Of a stretch of DNA of 64,000 bases, positions 1-14,604 are shown in pieces. Numbering within the stretch: position 1 is the stretch's first letter; each line of letters starts with the position of its first letter. The position numbers were made by a program, and so were the translations under genes. The stretch is from Mastigias papua (Eukaryota; Cnidaria; Scyphozoa; Rhizostomeae; Mastigiidae): positions 14,077,786-14,141,785 of the forward strand of contig OZ025278.1 of assembly GCA_964019165.1 (NCBI GenBank), written 5' to 3'. The notes below the pieces were generated by a model, which did not search any database, was not told where the DNA came from, and was given only the letters and a program-made list of their open reading frames with translations.

Positions 1-3000
1 AATAGATCGAGTTTACTTGCAGATTGAAAAGTGATGAAAATGAGCCAATTTTGGCCAAAAAGTAAGGCTATAGCCTTGGTATTTTGCTCACTCATGACCC
101 AAATTGAATGATCGATTCTACTTGCAGATTGAAAAGTGATGAAAATGAGCCAATTTTGGCCAAAAAGTAAGGCTATAGCCTTGGTATTTTGCTCAAAAAT
201 GACCCAAATTGAAATTGATCGATTTTACTTGCAGATTGAAAAGTGATGAAAATGAGCCAATTTTGGCCAAAAAGTAAGGCTATAGCCTTGGTATTTTGCT
301 CAAAAATGACCCAAATTGAAAATTGATCGATTTTACTTGCAGATTAGAAAAGTGATGAAATGAGCCAATTTTGGCCAAAAAGTAAGGCTATAGCCTTGGT
401 ATTTTGCTCAAAAATAACCCAAATTGAAATTGATCGATTTTACTTGCAGATTGAAAAGTGATGAAAATGAGCCAATTTTGGCCAAAAAGTAAGGCTATAG
501 CCTTGGTATTTTGCTCAAAAATGACCCAAATTGAAATTGATCGAGTTTACTTGCAGATTGAAAAGTGATGAAATTGAGCCAATTTTGGCCAAAAAGTAAG
601 GCTATAGCCTTGGTATTTTGCTCACTCATGACCCAAATTGAAATAGATCGAGTTTACTTGCAGATTGAAAAGTGATGAAAATGAGGCAATTTGGCCAAAA
701 AGTAAGGCTATAGCCTGGTAGTTTGCTCACAAATGACCCAATTGAAATTGATCGAGTTTACTTCCCAGATTGAACAGTGATGAAAATGAGCCAATTTGGC
801 CAAAAAGTAAGGCTATAGCCTTGGTATTTTGCTCAAAAATAACCCAAATTGAAATTGATCGATTTTACTTGCAGATTGAAAAGTGATGAAAATGAGCCAA
901 TTTTGGCCAAAAAGTAAGGCTATAGCCTTGGTATTTTGCTCAAAAATGACCCAAATTGAAATTGATCGAGTTTACTTGCAGATTGAAAAGTGATGAAATT
1001 GAGCCAATTTTGGCCAAAAAGTAAGGCTATAGCCTTGGTATTTTGCTCACTCATGACCCAAATTGAAATAGATCGAGTTTACTTGCAGATTGAAAAGTGA
1101 TGAAAATGAGGCAATTTTGGCCAAAAAGTAAGGCTATAGCCTTGGTAGTTTGCTCACAAATGACCCAAATTGAAATTGATCGAGTTTACTTCCAGATTGA
1201 ACAGTGATGAAAATGAGCCAATTTTGGCCAAAAAGTTAAGGCTATAGCCTTGGTATTGTGCTCAAAAATGACCCAAATTGAAATTGATCGATTTTACTTG
1301 CAGATTGAAAAGTGATGAAAATGAGCCAATTTTGGCCAAAAAGTAAGGCTATAGCCTTGGTATTTTGCTCAAAAATGACCCAAATTGAAATTGATCGATT
1401 TTACTTGCAGATTGACAAGTGATGAAAATGAGCCACTTTTGGCCAAAAAGTAAGGCTATAGCCTTGGTATTTTGCTCAAAAATGACCCAAATTGAAATTG
1501 ATCGATTTTACTTGCAGATTGAAAAGTGATGAAAATGAGCCAATTTTGGCCAAAAAGTAAGGCTATAGCCTTGGTATTTTGCTCAAAAATGACCCAAATT
1601 GAAATTGATCGATTTTACTTGCAGATTGAAAAGTGATGAAAATGAGCCAATTTTGGCCAAAAAGTAAGGCTATAGCCTTGGTATTTTGCTCAAAAATGAC
1701 CCAAATTGAAATTGATCGAGTTTACTTGCAGATTGAAAAGTGATGAAAATGAGCCAATTTTGGCCAAAAAGTAAGGCTATAGCCTTGGTATTTTGCTCAA
1801 AAATGACCCAAATTGAAATTGATCGATTTTACTTGAAGATTGAAAAGTGATGAAAATGAGCCAATTTTGGCCAAAAAGTAAGGCTATACCCTTGGTATTT
1901 TGCTCAAAAATGACCCAAATTGAAATTGATCGAGTTTACTTGCAGATTGAACAGTGATGAAAATGAGCCAATTTTGGCCAAAAAGTAAGGCTATAGCCTT
2001 GGTATTGTGCTCAAAAATGACCCAAATTGAAATTGATCGATTTTACTTGCAGATTGAAAAGTGATGAAAATGAGCCAATTTTGGCCAAAAAGTAAGGCTA
2101 TAGCCTTGGTATTTTGCTCAAAAATGACCCAAATTGAAATTGATCGATTTTACTTGCAGATTGAAAAGTGATGAAAATGAGCCAATTTTGGCCAAAAAGT
2201 AAGGCTATAGCCTTGGTATTTTGCTCAAAAATGACCCAAATTGAAATTGATCGATTTTACTTGCAGATTGAAAAAGTGATGAAAATGAGCCAATTTTGGC
2301 CAAAAAGTAAGGCTATAGCCTTGGTATTTTGCTCAAAAATGACCCAAATTGAAATTGATCGATTTTACTTGCAGATTGAAAAGTGATGAAAATGAGCCAA
2401 TTTTGGCCAAAAAGTAAGGCTATAGCCTTGGTATTTTGCTCAAAAATGACCCAAATTGAAATTGATCGATTTTTACTTGCAGATTGAAAAGTGATGAAAA
2501 TGAGCCAATTTTGGCCAAAAAGTAAGGCTATAGCCTTGGTATTTTGCTCAAAAATGACCCAAATTGAAATTGATCGATTTTACTTGCAGGATTGAAAAGT
2601 GATGAAAATGAGCCAATTTTGGCCAAAAAGTAAGGCTATAGCCTTGGTATTTTGCTCACACATGACCCAAATTGAAATTGATCGATTTTACTTGCAGATT
2701 GAAAAGTGATGAAAATGAGCCAATTTTGCCAAAAAGTAAGGCTATAGCCTTGGTATTTTGCTCAAAAATGACCCAAATTGAAATTGATCGAGTTTACTTG
2801 CAGATTGAAAAGTGATGAAAATGAGCCAATTTTGGCCAAAAAGTAAGGCTATAGCCTTGGTATTTTGCTCACAAATGACCCAAATTGAAATTGATCCGAG
2901 TTTACTTGCAGATTGAAAAGTGATGAAAATGAGCCAATTTTGGCCAAAAAGTAAGGCTATAGCCTTGGTATTTTGCTCAAAAATGACCCAAATTCAAATT

Positions 3001-6000
3001 GATCGAGTTTACTTGCAGATTGAAAAGTGATTGAAAATGAGCCAATTTTGGCCAAAAAGTAAGGCTATAGCCTTGGTATTTTGCTCACTCATGACCCAAA
3101 TTGAAATAGATCGAGTTTACTTGCAGATTGAAAAGTGATGAAAATGAGCCAATTTTGGCCAAAAAGGTAAGGCTATAGCCTTGGTATGTTGCTCACAAAT
3201 GACCCAAATTGAAATTGATCGAGTTTACTTGCAGATTGAAAAGTGATGAAAATGAGCCAATTTTGGCCAAAAAGTAAGGCTATAGCCTTGGTATTGTGCT
3301 CAAAAATGACCCAAATTGAAATTGATCGATTTTACTTGCAGATTGAAAAGTGATGAAAATGAGCCAATTTTGGCCAAAAAGTAAGGCTATAGCCTTGGTA
3401 TTTTGCTCAAAAATGACCCAAATTGAAATTGATCGATTTTACTTGCAGATTGAAAAGTGATGAAAATGAGCCAATTTTGGCCAAAAAGTAAGGCTATAGC
3501 CTTGGTATTTTGCTCACAAATGACCCAAATTGAAATTGATCGAGTTTACTTGCAGATTGAACAGTGATGAAAATGAGCCAATTTTGGCCAAAAAGTAAGG
3601 CTATAGCCTTGGTAATTTTGCTCACAAATGACCCAAATTGAAATTGATCGAGTTTACTTGCAGATTGAACAGTGATGAAAATGAGCCAATTTTGGCCAAA
3701 AAGTAAGGCTATAGCCTTGGTACTTTGCTCAAAAATGACCCAAATTGAAATTGATCGATTTTACTTGCAGATTGAAAAGTGATGAAAATGAGCCAATTTT
3801 GGCCAAAAAGTAAGGCTATAGCCTTGGTATTTTGCTCACACATGACCCAAATTGAAATAGATCGAGTTTACTTGCAGATTGAAAAGTGATGAAAATGAGC
3901 CAATTTTGGCCAAAAAGTAAGGCTATAGCCTTGGTATTTTGCTCAAAAATGACCCAAATTGAATTGATCGAGTTTACTTGCAGATTGAAAAGTGATGAAA
4001 ATGAGCCAATTTTGGCCAAAAAGTAAGGCTATAGCCCTTGGTATTTTGCTCACTCATGACCCAAATTGAAATAGATCGAGTTTACTTGCAGATTGAAAAG
4101 TGATGAAAATGAGCCAATTTTGGCCAAAAAGTAAGGCTATAGCCTTGGTATTTTGCTCACAAATGACCCAAATTGAAATTGATCGAGTTTACTTGCAGAT
4201 TGAAAAGTGATGAAAATGAGCCAATTTTGGCCAAAAAGTAAGGCTATAGCCTTGGTATTGTGCTCAAAAATGACCCAAATTGAAATTGATCGATTTTACT
4301 TGCAGATTGAAAAGTGATGAAAATGAGCCAATTTTGGCCAAAAAGTAAGGCTATAGCCTTGGTATTTTGCTCAAAAATGACCCAAATTGAAATTGATCGA
4401 TTTTACTTGCAGATTGAAAAGTGATGAAAATGAGCCAATTTTGGCCAAAAAGTAAGGCTAATAGCCTTGGTATTTTGCTCACAAATGACCCAAATTGAAA
4501 TTGATCGAGTTTACTTGCAGATTGAACAGTGATGAAATGAGCCAATTTTGGCCAAAAAGTAAGGCTATAGCCTTGGTATTTTGCTCAAAAAAGACCCAAA
4601 TTGAAAATTGATCGATTTTACTTGCAGATTGAAAAGTGATGAAAATGAGCCAATTTTGGCCAAAAAGTAAGGCTATAGCCTTGGTACTTTGCTCAAAAAT
4701 GACCCAAATTGAAATTGATCGATTTTACTTGCAGATTGAAAAGTGATGAAAATGAGCCAATTTTGGCCAAAAAGTAAGGCTATAGCCTTGGTATTTTGCT
4801 CACACATGACCCAAATTGAAATAGATCGAGTTTACTTGCAGATTGAAAAGTGATGAAAATGAGCCAATTTTGGCCAAAAAGTAAGGCTATAGCCTTGGTA
4901 TTTTGCTCAAAAATGACCCAAATTGACATTGATCGATTTTACTTGCAGATTGAAAAGTGATGAAAATGAGCCAATTTTGGCCAAAAAGTAAGGCTATAGC
5001 CTTGGTATTTTGCTCAAAAATGACCCAAATTGAAATTGATCGATTTTACTTGCAGATTGAAAAGTGATGAAAATGAGCCAATTTTGGCCAAAAAGTAAGG
5101 CTATAGCCTTGGTATTGTGCTCAAAAATGACCCAAATTGAAATTGATCGATTTTACTTGCAGATTGAAAAGTGATGAAAATGAGCCAATTTTGGCCAAAA
5201 AGTAAGGCTATAGCCTTGGTATTTTGCTCAAAAATGACCCAAATTGAAATTGATCGATTTTACTTGCAGATTGAAAAGTGATGAAAATGAGCCAATTTTG
5301 GCCAAAAAGTAAGGCTAAAGCCTTGGTATTTTGCTCAAAAATGACCCAAATTGAAATTGATCGAGTTTACTTGCAGATTGAAAAGTGATGAAAATGAGCC
5401 AATTTTGGCCAAAAAGTAAGGCTATAGCCTTGGTATTTTGCTTACTCATGACCCAAATTGAAATAGATTGAGTTTACTTGCAGATTGAAAAGTGATGAAA
5501 ATGAGCCAATTTTGGCCAAAAAAGTAAGGCTATAGCCTTGGTATTTTGCTCACAAATGACCCAAATTGAAATTGATCGAGTTTACTTGCAGATTGAACAG
5601 TGATGAAAATGAGCCAATTTTGGCCAAAAAGTAAGGCTATAGCCTTGGTATTGTGCTCAAAAATGACCAAATTGAAATTGATCGATTTTACTTGCAGATT
5701 GAAAAGTGATGAAAATGAGCTAATTTTGGCCAAAAAGTAAGGCTATAGCCTTGGTACTTTGCTCAAAAATGACCAAATTGAAATTGATCGATTTTACTTG
5801 CAGATTGAAAAGTGATGAAAATGAGCCAATTTTGGCCAAAAAGTAAGGCTATAGCCTTGGTATTTTGCTCAAAAATGACCCAAATTGAAATTGATCGAGT
5901 TTACTTGCAGATTGAAAGTGATGAAATTGAGCCAATTTTGGCCAAAAAGTAAGGCTATAGCCTTGGTATTTTGCTCACTCATGACCCAAATTGAAATAGA

Positions 6001-9000
6001 TCGAGTTTACTTGCAGATTGAAAAGTGATGAAAATGAGCCAATTTTGGCCAAAAAGTAAGGCTATAGCCTTGGTATTTTGCTCACAAATGACCCAAATTG
6101 AAATTGATCGAGTTTACTTCCAGATTGAACAGTGATGAAAATGAGCCAATTTTGGCCAAAAAGTAAGGCTATAGCCTTGGTATTGTGCTCAAAAATGACC
6201 CAAATTGAAATTGATCGATTTTACTTGCAGATTGAAAAGTGATGAAAATGAGCCAATTTTGGCCAAAAGTAAGGCTATAGCCTTGGTATTTTGCTCAAAA
6301 ATGACCCAAATTGAAATTGATCGATTTTACTTGCAGATTGAAAAGTGATGAAAATGAGCCAATTTTGGCCAAACAGTAAGGCTATAGCCTTGGTATTTTG
6401 CTCAAAAATGACCCAAATTGACATTGATCGATTCTACTTGCAGATTGAAAAGTGATGAAAATGAGCCAATTTTGGCCAAAAAGTAAGGCTATAGCCTTGG
6501 TATTTTGCTCAAAAATGACCCAAATGAAATTGATCGAGTTTACTTGCAGATTGAAAAGTGATGAAATTGAGCCAATTTTGGCCAAAAAGTAAGGCTATAG
6601 CCTTGGTATTTTGCTCACTCATGACCCAAATTGAAATAGATCGAGTTTACTTGCAGATTGAAAAGTGATGAAAATGAGCCAATTTTGGCCAAAAAGTAAG
6701 GCTATAGCCTTGGTATTTTGCTCACAAATGACCCAAATTGAAATTGATCGAGTTTACTTCCAGATTGAACAGTGATGAAAATGAGCCAATTTTGGCCAAA
6801 AAGTAAGGCTATAGCCTTGGTATTGTGCTCAAAANNNNNNNNNNNNNNNNNNNNNNNNNNNNNNNNNNNNNNNNNNNNNNNNNNNNNNNNNNNNNNNNNN
6901 NNNNNNNNNNNNNNNNNNNNNNNNNNNNNNNNNNNNNNNNNNNNNNNNNNNNNNNNNNNNNNNNNNNNNNNNNNNNNNNNNNNNNNNNNNNNNNNNNNNN
7001 NNNNNNNNNNNNNNNNNNNNNNNNNNNNNNNNNNAGCCTTGGTATTTTGCTCAAAAATGACCCAAATTGAAATTGATCGATTTTACTTGCAGATTGAAAA
7101 GTGATGAAAATGAGCCACTTTTGGCCAAAAAGTAAGGCTATAGCCTTGGTATTTTGCTCAAAAATGACCCAAATTGAAATTGATCGATTTTACTTGCAGA
7201 TTGAAAAGTGATGAAAATGAGCCAATTTTGGCCAAACAGTAAGGCTATAGCCTTGGTATTTTTGCTCAAAAATGACCCAAATTGAAATTGATCGATTTTA
7301 CTTGCAGATTGAAAAGTGATGAAAATGAGCCAATTTTGGCCAAAAAGTAAGGCTATAGCCTTGGTATTTTGCTCAAAAATGACCCAAATTGAAATTGATC
7401 GAGTTTACTTGCAGATTGAAAAGTGATGAAAATGAGCCAATTTTGGCCAAAAAGTAAGGGCTATAGCCTTGGTATTTTGCTCACACATGACCCAAAATTG
7501 AAATTGATCGAGTTTACTTGCAGATTGAAAAGTGATGAAAATGAGCCAATTTTGGCCAAAAAGTAAGGCTATAGCCTTGGTATTTTGCTCAAAAATGACC
7601 CAAATTGAATTGATCGATTTTACTTGCAGATTGAAAGTGATGAAAATGAGCCAATTTTGGCCAAAAAGTAAGGCTATAGCCTTGGTATTTTGCTCAAAAA
7701 TGACCCAAATTGAAATTGATCGATTCTACTTGCAGATTGAAAAGTGATGAAAATGAGCCAATTTTGGCCAAAAAGTAAGGCTATAGCCTTGGTATTTTGC
7801 TCAAAAATGACCCAAATTGAAATTGATCGATTTTACTTGCAGATTGAAAAGTGATGAAAATGAGCCAATTTTGCCAAAAAGTAAGGCTATAGCCTTGGTA
7901 TTGTGCTCAAAAATGACCCAAATTGAAATTGATCGATTTTACTTGCAGATTGAAAAGTGATGAAAATGAGCCAATTTTGGCCAAAACGTAAGGCTATAGC
8001 CTTGGTATTTTGCTCAAAAATGACCCAAATTGAAATTGATCGATTTTACTTGCAGATTGAAAAGTGATGAAAATGAGCCAATTTTGGCCAAAAAGTAAGG
8101 CTATAGCCTTGGTATTTTGCTCAAAAATGACCCAAATTGAAATTGATCGATTCTACTTGCAGATTGAAAAGTGATGAAAATGAGCCAATTTTGGCCAAAA
8201 AGTAAGGCTATAGCCTTGGTATTTTGCTCAACAATGACCCAAATTGAAATTGATCGATTTTACTTGCAGATTGAAAAGTGATGAAAATGAGCCAATTTTG
8301 GCCAAAAAGTAAGGCTATAGCCTTGGTATTTTGCTCAAAAATAACCCAAATTGAAATTGATCGAGTTTACTTGCAGATTGAACAGTGATGAAAATGAGCC
8401 AATTTTGGCCAAAAAGTAAGGCTATAGCCTTGGTATTTTGCTCAAAAATGACCCAAATTGAAATTGATCGATTTTACTTGCAGATTGAAAAGTGATGAAA
8501 ATGAGCCAATTTTGGCCAAAAAGTAAGGCTATAGCCTTGGTATTTTGCTCAAAAATGACCCAAATTGAAATTGATCGATTTTACTTGCAGATTGAAAAGT
8601 GATGAAAATGAGCCAATTTTGGCCAAACAGTAAGGCTATAGCCTTGGTATTTTGCTCAAAAATGACCCAAATTGAAATTGATCGATTTTACTTGCAGATT
8701 GAAAAGTGATGAAAATGAGCCAATTTTGGCCAAAAAGTAAGGCTATAGCCTTGGTATTTTGCTCACACATGACCCAAATTGAAATTGATCGAGTTTACTT
8801 GCAGATTGAAAAGTGATGAAAATGAGCCAATTTTGGCCAAAAAGTAAGGCTATAGCCTTGGTATTGTGCTCAAAAATGACCCAAATTGAAATTGATCGAT
8901 TTTACTTGCAGATTGAAAAGTGATGAAAATGAGCCAATTTTGGCCAAAAAGTAAGGCTATAGCCTTGGTATTTTGCTCAAAAATGACCCAAATTGAAATT

Positions 9001-12000
9001 GATCGATTCTACTTGCAGATTGAAAAGTGATGAAAATGAGCCAATTTTGGCCAAAAAGTAAGGCTATAGCCTTGGTATTTTGCTCAAAAATGACCCAAAT
9101 TGAAATTGATCGATTTTACTTGCAGATTGAAAAGTGATGAAAATGAGCCAATTTTGGCCAAAAAGTAAGGCTATAGCCTTGGTATTTTGCTCAAAAATGA
9201 CCCAAATTGAAATTGATCGAGTTTACTTGCAGATTGAACAGTGATGAAAATGAGCCAATTTTGGCCAAAAAGTAAGGCTATAGCCTTGGTATTTTGCTCA
9301 AAAATGACCCAAATTGAAATTGATCGATTCTACTTGCAGATTGAAAAGTGATGAAAATGAGCCAATTTTGGCCAAAAAGTAAGGCTATAGCCTTGGTATT
9401 TTGCTCAAAAATGACCCAAATTGAAATTGATCGATTTTACTTGCAGATTGAAAAGTGATGAAAATGAGCCAATTTTGGCCAAAAAGTAAGGCTATAGCCT
9501 TGGTATTTTGCTCACAAATGACCCAAATTGAAATTGATCGATTTTACTTGCAGATTGAAAAGTGATGAAAATGAGCCAATTTTGGCCAAAAAGTAAGGCT
9601 ATAGCCTTGGTATTTTGCTCAAAAATAACCCAAATTGAAATTGATCGAGTTTACGTGCAGATTGAACAGTGATGAAAATGAGCCAATTTTGGCCAAAAAG
9701 TAAGGCTATAGCCTTGGTATTTTGCTCAAAAATGACCCAAATTGAAATTGATCGATTCTACTTGCAGATTGAAAAGTGATGAAAATGAGCCAATTTTGGC
9801 CAAAAAGTAAGGCTATAGCCTTGGTATTTTGCTCAAAAATGACCCAAATTGAAATTGATCGAGTTTACTTGCAGATTGAAAAGTGATGAAAATGAGCCAA
9901 TTTTGGCCAAAAAGTAAGGCTATAGCCTTGGTATTTTGCTCAAAAATGACCCAAATTGAAATTGATCGATTTTACTTGCAGATTGAAAAGTGATGAAAAT
10001 GAGCCAATTTTGGCCAAAAAGTAAGGCTATAGCCTTGGTATTTTGCTCAAAAATGACCCAAATTGAAATTGATCGATTCTACTTGCAGATTGAAAAGTGA
10101 TGAAAATGAGCCAATTTTGGCCAAAAAGTAAGGCTATAGCCTTGGTATTTTGCTCAAAAATGACCCAAATTGAAATTGATCGATTTTACTTGCAGATTGA
10201 AAAGTGATGAAAATGAGCCAATTTTGGCCAAAAAGTAAGGCTATAGCCTTGGTATTTTGCTCACAAATGACCCAAATTGAAATTGATCGATTTTACTTCC
10301 AGATTGAACAGTGATGAAAATGAGCCAATTTTGGCCAAAAAGTAAGGCTATAGCCTTGGTATTTTGCTCAAAAATGACCCAAATTGAAATTGATCGATTC
10401 TACTTGCAGATTGAAAAGTGATGAAAATGAGCCAATTTTGGCCAAAAAGTAAGGCTATAGCCTTGGTATTTTGCTCAAAAATGACCCAAATTGAAATTGA
10501 TCGATTTTACTTGCAGATTGAAAAGTGATGAAAATGAGCCAATTTTGGCCAAAAAGTAAGGCTATAGCCTTGGTATTTTGCTCACAAATGACCCAAATTG
10601 AAATTGATCGATTTTACTTCCAGATTGAACAGTGATGAAAATGAGCCAATTTTGGCCAAAAAGTAAGGCTATAGCCTTGGTATTGTGCTCAAAAATGACC
10701 CAAATTGAAATTGATCGATTTTACTTGCAGATTGAAAAGTGATGAAAATGAGCCAATTTTGGCCAAAAAGTAAGGCTATAGCCTTGGTATTTTGCTCAAA
10801 AATGACCCAAATTGAAATTGATCGATTTTACTTGCAGATTGAAAAGTGATGAAAATGAGCCACTTTTGGCCACAAAGTAAGGCTATAGCCTTGGTATTTT
10901 GCTCAAAAATGACCCAAATTGAAATTGATCGATTTTACTTGCAGATTGAAAAGTGATGAAAATGAGCCAATTTTGGCCAAAAAGTAAGGCTATAGCCTTG
11001 GTATTTTGCTCAAAAATGACCCAAATTGAAATTGATCGATTCTACTTGCAGATTGAAAAGTGATGAAAATGAGCCAATTTTGGCCAAAAAGTAAGGCTAT
11101 AGCCTTGGTATTTTGCTCAAAAATGACCCAAATTGAAATTGATCGATTTTACTTGCAGATTGAAAAGTGATGAAAATGAGCCAATTTTGGCCAAAAAGTA
11201 AGGCTATAGCCTTGGTATTTTGCTCAAAAATGACCCAAATTGAAATTGATCGAGTTTACTTGCAGATTGAAAAGTGATGAAAATGAGCCAATTTTGGCCA
11301 AAAAGTAAGGCTATAGCCTTGGTATTTTGCTCACACATGACCCAAATTGAAATTGATCGATTTTACTTGCAGATTGAAAAGTGATGAAAATGAGCCAATT
11401 TTGGCCAAAAAGTAAGGCTATAGCCTTGGTATTTTGCTCAAAAATGACCCAAATTGAAATTGATCGATTTTACTTGCAGATTGAAAAGTGATGAAAATGA
11501 GCCAATTTTGGCCAAAAAGTAAGGCTATAGCCTTGGTATTTTGCTCAAAAATGACCCAAATTGAAATTGATCGAGTTTACTTGCAGATTGAAAAGTGATG
11601 AAAATGAGCCAATTTTGGCCAAAAAGTAAGGCTATAGCCTTGGTATTTTGCTCAAAAATGACCCAAATTGAAATTGATCGAGTTTACTTGCAGATTGAAA
11701 AGTGATGAAAATGAGCCAATTTTGGCCAAAAAGTAAGGCTATAGCCTTGGTATTTTGCTCACACATGACCCAAATTGAAATTGATCGATTTTACTTGCAG
11801 ATTGAAAAGTGATGAAAATGAGCCAATTTTGGCCAAAAAGTAAGGCTATAGCCTTGGTATTTTGCTCAAAAATGACCCAAATTGAAATTGATCGATTTTA
11901 CTTGCAGATTGAAAAGTGATGAAAATGAGCCAATTTTGGCCAAAAAGTAAGGCTATAGCCTTGGTATTTTGCTCAAAAATGACCCAAATTGAAATTGATC

Positions 12001-14604
12001 GAGTTTACTTGCAGATTGAAAAGTGATGAAAATGAGCCAATTTTGGCCAAAAAGTAAGGCTATAGCCTTGGTATTTTGCTCACACATGACCCAAATTGAA
12101 ATTGATCGAGTTTACTTGCAGATTGAAAAGTGATGAAAATGAGCCAATTTTGGCCAAAAAGTAAGGCTATAGCCTTGGTATTTTGCTCAAAAATGACCCA
12201 AATTGAAATTGATCGATTTTACTTGCAGATTGAAAAGTGATGAAAATGAGCCAATTTTGGCCAAAAAGTAAGGCTATAGCCTTGGTATTTTGCTCAAAAA
12301 TGACCCAAATTGAAATTGATCGATTTTACTTGCAGATTGAAAAGTGATGAAAATGAGCCAATTTTGGCCAAAAAGTAAGGCTATAGCCTTGGTATTTTGC
12401 TCAAAAATGACCCAAATTGAAATTGATCAATTCTACTTGCAGATTGAAAAGTGATGAAAATGAGCCAATTTTGGCCAAAAAGTAAGGCTATAGCCTTGGT
12501 ATTTTGCTCAAAAATGACCCAAATTGAAATTGATCGATTTTACTTGCAGATTGAAAAGTGATGAAAATGAGCCAATTTTGGCCAAAAAGTAAGGCTATAG
12601 CCTTGGTATTTTGCTCACACATGACCCAAATTGAAATTGATCGAGTTTACTTGCAGATTGAAAAGTGATGAAAATGAGCCAATTTTGGCCAAAAAGTAAG
12701 GCTATAGCCTTGGTATTTTGCTCACACATGACCCAAATTGAAATTGATCGAGTTTACTTGCAGATTGAAAAGTGATGAAAATGAGCCAATTTTGGCCAAA
12801 AAGTAAGGCTATAGCCTTGGTATTTTGCTCAAAAATGACCCAAATTGAAATTGATCGATTTTACTTGCAGATTGAAAAGTGATGAAAATGAGCCAATTTT
12901 GGCCAAAAAGTAAGGCTATAGCCTTGGTATTTTGCTCAAAAATGACCCAAATTGAAATTGATCGATTTTACTTGCAGATTGAAAAGTGATGAAAATGAGC
13001 CAATTTTGGCCAAAAAGTAAGGCTATAGCCTTGGTATTTTGCTCAAAAATGACCCAAATTGAAATTGATCAATTCTACTTGCAGATTGAAAAGTGATGAA
13101 AATGAGCCAATTTTGGCCAAAAAGTAAGGCTATAGCCTTGGTATTTTGCTCAAAAATGACCCAAATTGAAATTGATCGATTTTACTTGCAGATTGAAAAG
13201 TGATGAAAATGAGCCAATTTTGGCCAAAAAGTAAGGCTATAGCCTTGGTATTTTGCTCACACATGACCCAAATTGAAATTGATCGAGTTTACTTGCAGAT
13301 TGAAAAGTGATGAAAATGAGCCAATTTTGGCCAAAAAGTAAGGCTATAGCCTTGGTATTTTGCTCAAAAATGACCCAAATTGAAATTGATCGATTTTACT
13401 TGCAGATTGAAAAGTGATGAAAATGAGCCAATTTTGGCCAAAAAGTAAGGCTATAGCCTTGGTATTTTGCTCACACATGACCCAAATTGAAATTGATCGA
13501 GTTTACTTGCAGATTGAAAAGTGATGAAAATGAGCCAATTTTGGCCAAAAAGTAAGGCTATAGCCTTGGTATTTTGCTCAAAAATGACCCAAATTGAAAT
13601 TGATCGATTTTACTTGCAGATTGAAAAGTGATGAAAATGAGCCAATTTTGGCCAAAAAGTAAGGCTATAGCCTTGGTATTTTGCTCAAAAATGACCCAAA
13701 TTGAAATTGATCGAGTTTACTTGCAGATTGAAAAGTGATGAAAATGAGCCAATTTTGGCCAAAAAGTAAGGCTATAGCCTTGGTATTTTGCTCAAAAATG
13801 ACCCAAATTGAAATTGATCGATTTTACTTGCAGATTGAAAAGTGATGAAAATGAGCCAATTTTGGCCAAAAAGTAAGGCTATAGCCTTGGTATTTTGCTC
13901 ACACATGACCCAAATTGAAATTGATCGAGTTTACTTGCAGATTGAAAAGTGATGAAAATGAGCCAATTTTGGCCAAAAAGTAAGGCTATAGCCTTGGTAT
14001 TTTGCTCAAAAATGACCCAAATTGAAATTGATCGATTTTACTTGCAGATTGAAAAGTGATGAAAATGAGCCAATTTTGGCCAAAAAGTAAGGCTATAGCC
14101 TTGGTATTTTGCTCAAAAATGACCCAAATTGAAATTGATCGAGTTTACTTGCAGATTGAAAAGTGATGAAAATGAGCCAATTTTGGCCAAAAAGTAAGGC
14201 TATAGCCTTGGTATTTTGCTCAAAAATGACCCAAATTGAAATTGATCGAGTTTACTTGCAGATTGAAAAGTGATGAAAATGAGCCAATTTTGGCCAAAAA
14301 GTAAGGCTATAGCCTTGGTAGTTTGCTCAAAAATGACCCAAATTGAAATTGATCGATTTTACTTGCAGATTGAAAAGTGATGAAAATGAGCCAATTTTGG
14401 CCAAAAAGTAAGGCTATAGCCTTGGTATTTTGCTCAAAAATGACCCAAATTGAAATTGATCGATTTTACTTGCAGATTGAAAAGTGATGAAAATGAGCCA
14501 ATTTTGGCCAAAAAGTAAGGCTATAGCCTTGGTATTTTGCTCAAAAATGACCCAAATTGAAATTGATCGAGTTTACTTGCAGATTGAAAAGTGATGAAAA
14601 TGAG
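1..14604. repeat. 107-bp tandem satellite array (about 135 copies)
   Basis: The same unit recurs head to tail from base 1 to about 14604. The spacing between successive gtgatgaaaatgag words is 107 bp (for example 13521, 13628, 13735). Each unit holds two perfect palindromes, ttttggccaaaa (12 bp) and aaggctatagcctt (14 bp), separated by three bases (agt). Variants differ mainly at two places: the bases after gctc (aaaaatgac, acacatgac, actcatgac, acaaatgac) and the bases after tgatcga (ttttac, gtttac, ttctac). The left part has many 1-2 bp indels; the part after about 9 kb is nearly uniform. 107 is not a multiple of three, so reading frames rotate from copy to copy and the short ORFs in it are not genes. 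It could be centromeric, subtelomeric or dispersed heterochromatic satellite; the sequence does not say which. Confidence 0.98.
6835..7034. other. assembly gap (200 N)
   Basis: A run of exactly 200 N inside the satellite array, flanked on both sides by satellite units. The round length suggests a fixed-size placeholder, so the true number of missing units is unknown. Confidence 0.99.

Noticed and set aside
1..60. Telomere or chromosome end
   Set aside because: No short G-rich telomeric repeats; the array simply runs off the edge.
2168..7747. Short ORFs (MMKMSQFWPKSKAIALVF... and reverse-strand ones) within the satellite
   Set aside because: They are the satellite unit read in rotating frames; 107 bp is not a multiple of three and stops recur. 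No start or splice context.
1..14604. CRISPR-like or other repeat-spacer array
   Set aside because: Units abut without unique spacers, and the window is clearly eukaryotic.
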